Positions 5,377 through 5,784 of a DNA stretch of 5,784 nucleotides are shown here, in pieces. The notes under the pieces were generated by a model, which saw only the letters and a list, made by a program, of their open reading frames with translations, was not told where the DNA came from and did not search any database. Position numbers and translations under genes: made by a program. This DNA is from Candidatus Aminicenantota bacterium (GTDB lineage Bacteria > Acidobacteriota > Aminicenantia > Aminicenantales > Aminicenantaceae): assembly GCA_030617525.1 (NCBI GenBank), contig JAUWVG010000185.1, positions 1 through 5,784 of the forward strand, in the 5' to 3' direction. The first letter of the stretch is position 1, and each line of letters begins with the position of its first letter.

Positions 5377-5784
5377 ATGAGTAAAGGGAAATTTTCTTCT
5401 AATGTAATAATTCTGTTTGTCTTGATCTTCATCAGCTTTATCTCGTGTAAAAAGGAAGTGGCAGAACCTGTGCCGCCCGCTGACCTTGTCCTTCTTGACG
5501 GGGATATCTATACAGTCGATGAGGACAATCCCAGAGCCCGCGACATGGTCATTACCGGGAACACCATCACGGCTGTGTTTAATGTTGATGGAGAGGCCGA
5601 TAAATATATTGGGGAAAATACTCGGGTTATCGACCTAGGGGGGAAATTTGTCACACCGGGAATAATAGACGGGCATGTTCATTTCAACCGGGCCGGAGCC
5701 CTTATCAATGATGCCAATTTGATGATGGTTTCAGATGAAGAGGGATTAAAAACAGAAATCGATCGGGTTGTAGAACTTCTGGAC
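5377..5784 (+). CDS. lipoprotein amidohydrolase, YtcJ-like (3' end outside the window)
   Basis: The first 136 codons of a metal-dependent amidohydrolase, probably the YtcJ-like amidohydrolase 3 type (PF07969), whose full members are usually over 500 residues. The N-terminus has a basic start, a hydrophobic stretch (about 10-22) and a lipobox-like FISC ending at Cys24, followed by KKE. It is therefore likely a lipid-anchored periplasmic or surface protein, though the lipobox is not the classic LxGC type. Next comes the small beta-sandwich (ADLVLLDGDIYTVDEDNPRA, 35-54, to about 90). Then PGIIDGHVHF carries the HxH metal ligands His100 and His102. Other ligands and the substrate-binding part lie beyond the window, so the hydrolysed bond (amide, often of acylated or cyclic compounds) cannot be named. 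The ATG has AGGAGG four bases upstream and a consensus promoter. Confidence 0.9.
   Translation, partial: MSKGKFSSNVIILFVLIFISFISCKKEVAEPVPPADLVLLDGDIYTVDEDNPRARDMVITGNTITAVFNVDGEADKYIGENTRVIDLGGKFVTPGIIDGHVHFNRAGALINDANLMMVSDEEGLKTEIDRVVELLD

Overview
The window looks like chromosomal DNA of a mid-GC, Gram-negative-type bacterium. The evidence is a Tat-exported protein, a probable lipoprotein amidohydrolase, a membrane Ser/Thr kinase with an outward TolB-like/TPR half, Shine-Dalgarno sites and sigma70-type promoters. Large kinase-TolB-TPR proteins, DUF362 Tat proteins and lipoprotein amidohydrolases are common in Acidobacteriota and in candidate phyla such as Aminicenantes. That placement is an inference from gene style, not from a marker gene. 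I see no rRNA, tRNA, CRISPR array, insertion sequence or phage gene.

Layout. Five genes lie on the minus strand between 4923 and 90, and one incomplete gene runs rightward off the right edge. In transcription order on the minus strand: (1) a receptor-type Ser/Thr protein kinase with TolB-like and TPR domains (4923-2308); (2) a cupredoxin-fold-like small protein with no visible copper site (2267-1962, GTG start); (3) a dimeric alpha/beta-barrel (ABM-type) small protein (1933-1640); (4) a three-helix membrane protein of unknown function (1598-1239). Gaps of 40, 28 and 41 bases with no promoter or terminator that I can see suggest that these four form one operon. It is read from a good promoter at 5032-5004. 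After a 102-base gap with its own promoter comes (5) a Tat-exported DUF362 protein (1136-90). Bases 1-89 hold only weak inverted repeats.

Bases 4924-5376 are a divergent regulatory region of about 450 bases. It carries the leftward kinase promoter and a rightward promoter with consensus -35 and -10 hexamers (5296-5325). That rightward promoter serves the lipoprotein YtcJ-like amidohydrolase, which begins at 5377 and is cut by the window end. The region also holds two stop-free stretches that may be gene remnants or small genes: one ends at the kinase start codon, the other encodes a hydrophobic helix.

How the genes may work together: the kinase has an intracellular catalytic domain, one membrane helix and a large outward repeat domain, so it is a candidate surface or periplasmic sensor. 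The small cytoplasmic cupredoxin-like and ABM-like proteins co-transcribed with it could be partners or substrates. This is inferred from gene order only. The DUF362 protein and the amidohydrolase have their own promoters and need not be linked to the kinase. The best leads for novelty are the kinase/cupredoxin-like/ABM-like/3-TM cassette and the divergent region upstream of it.
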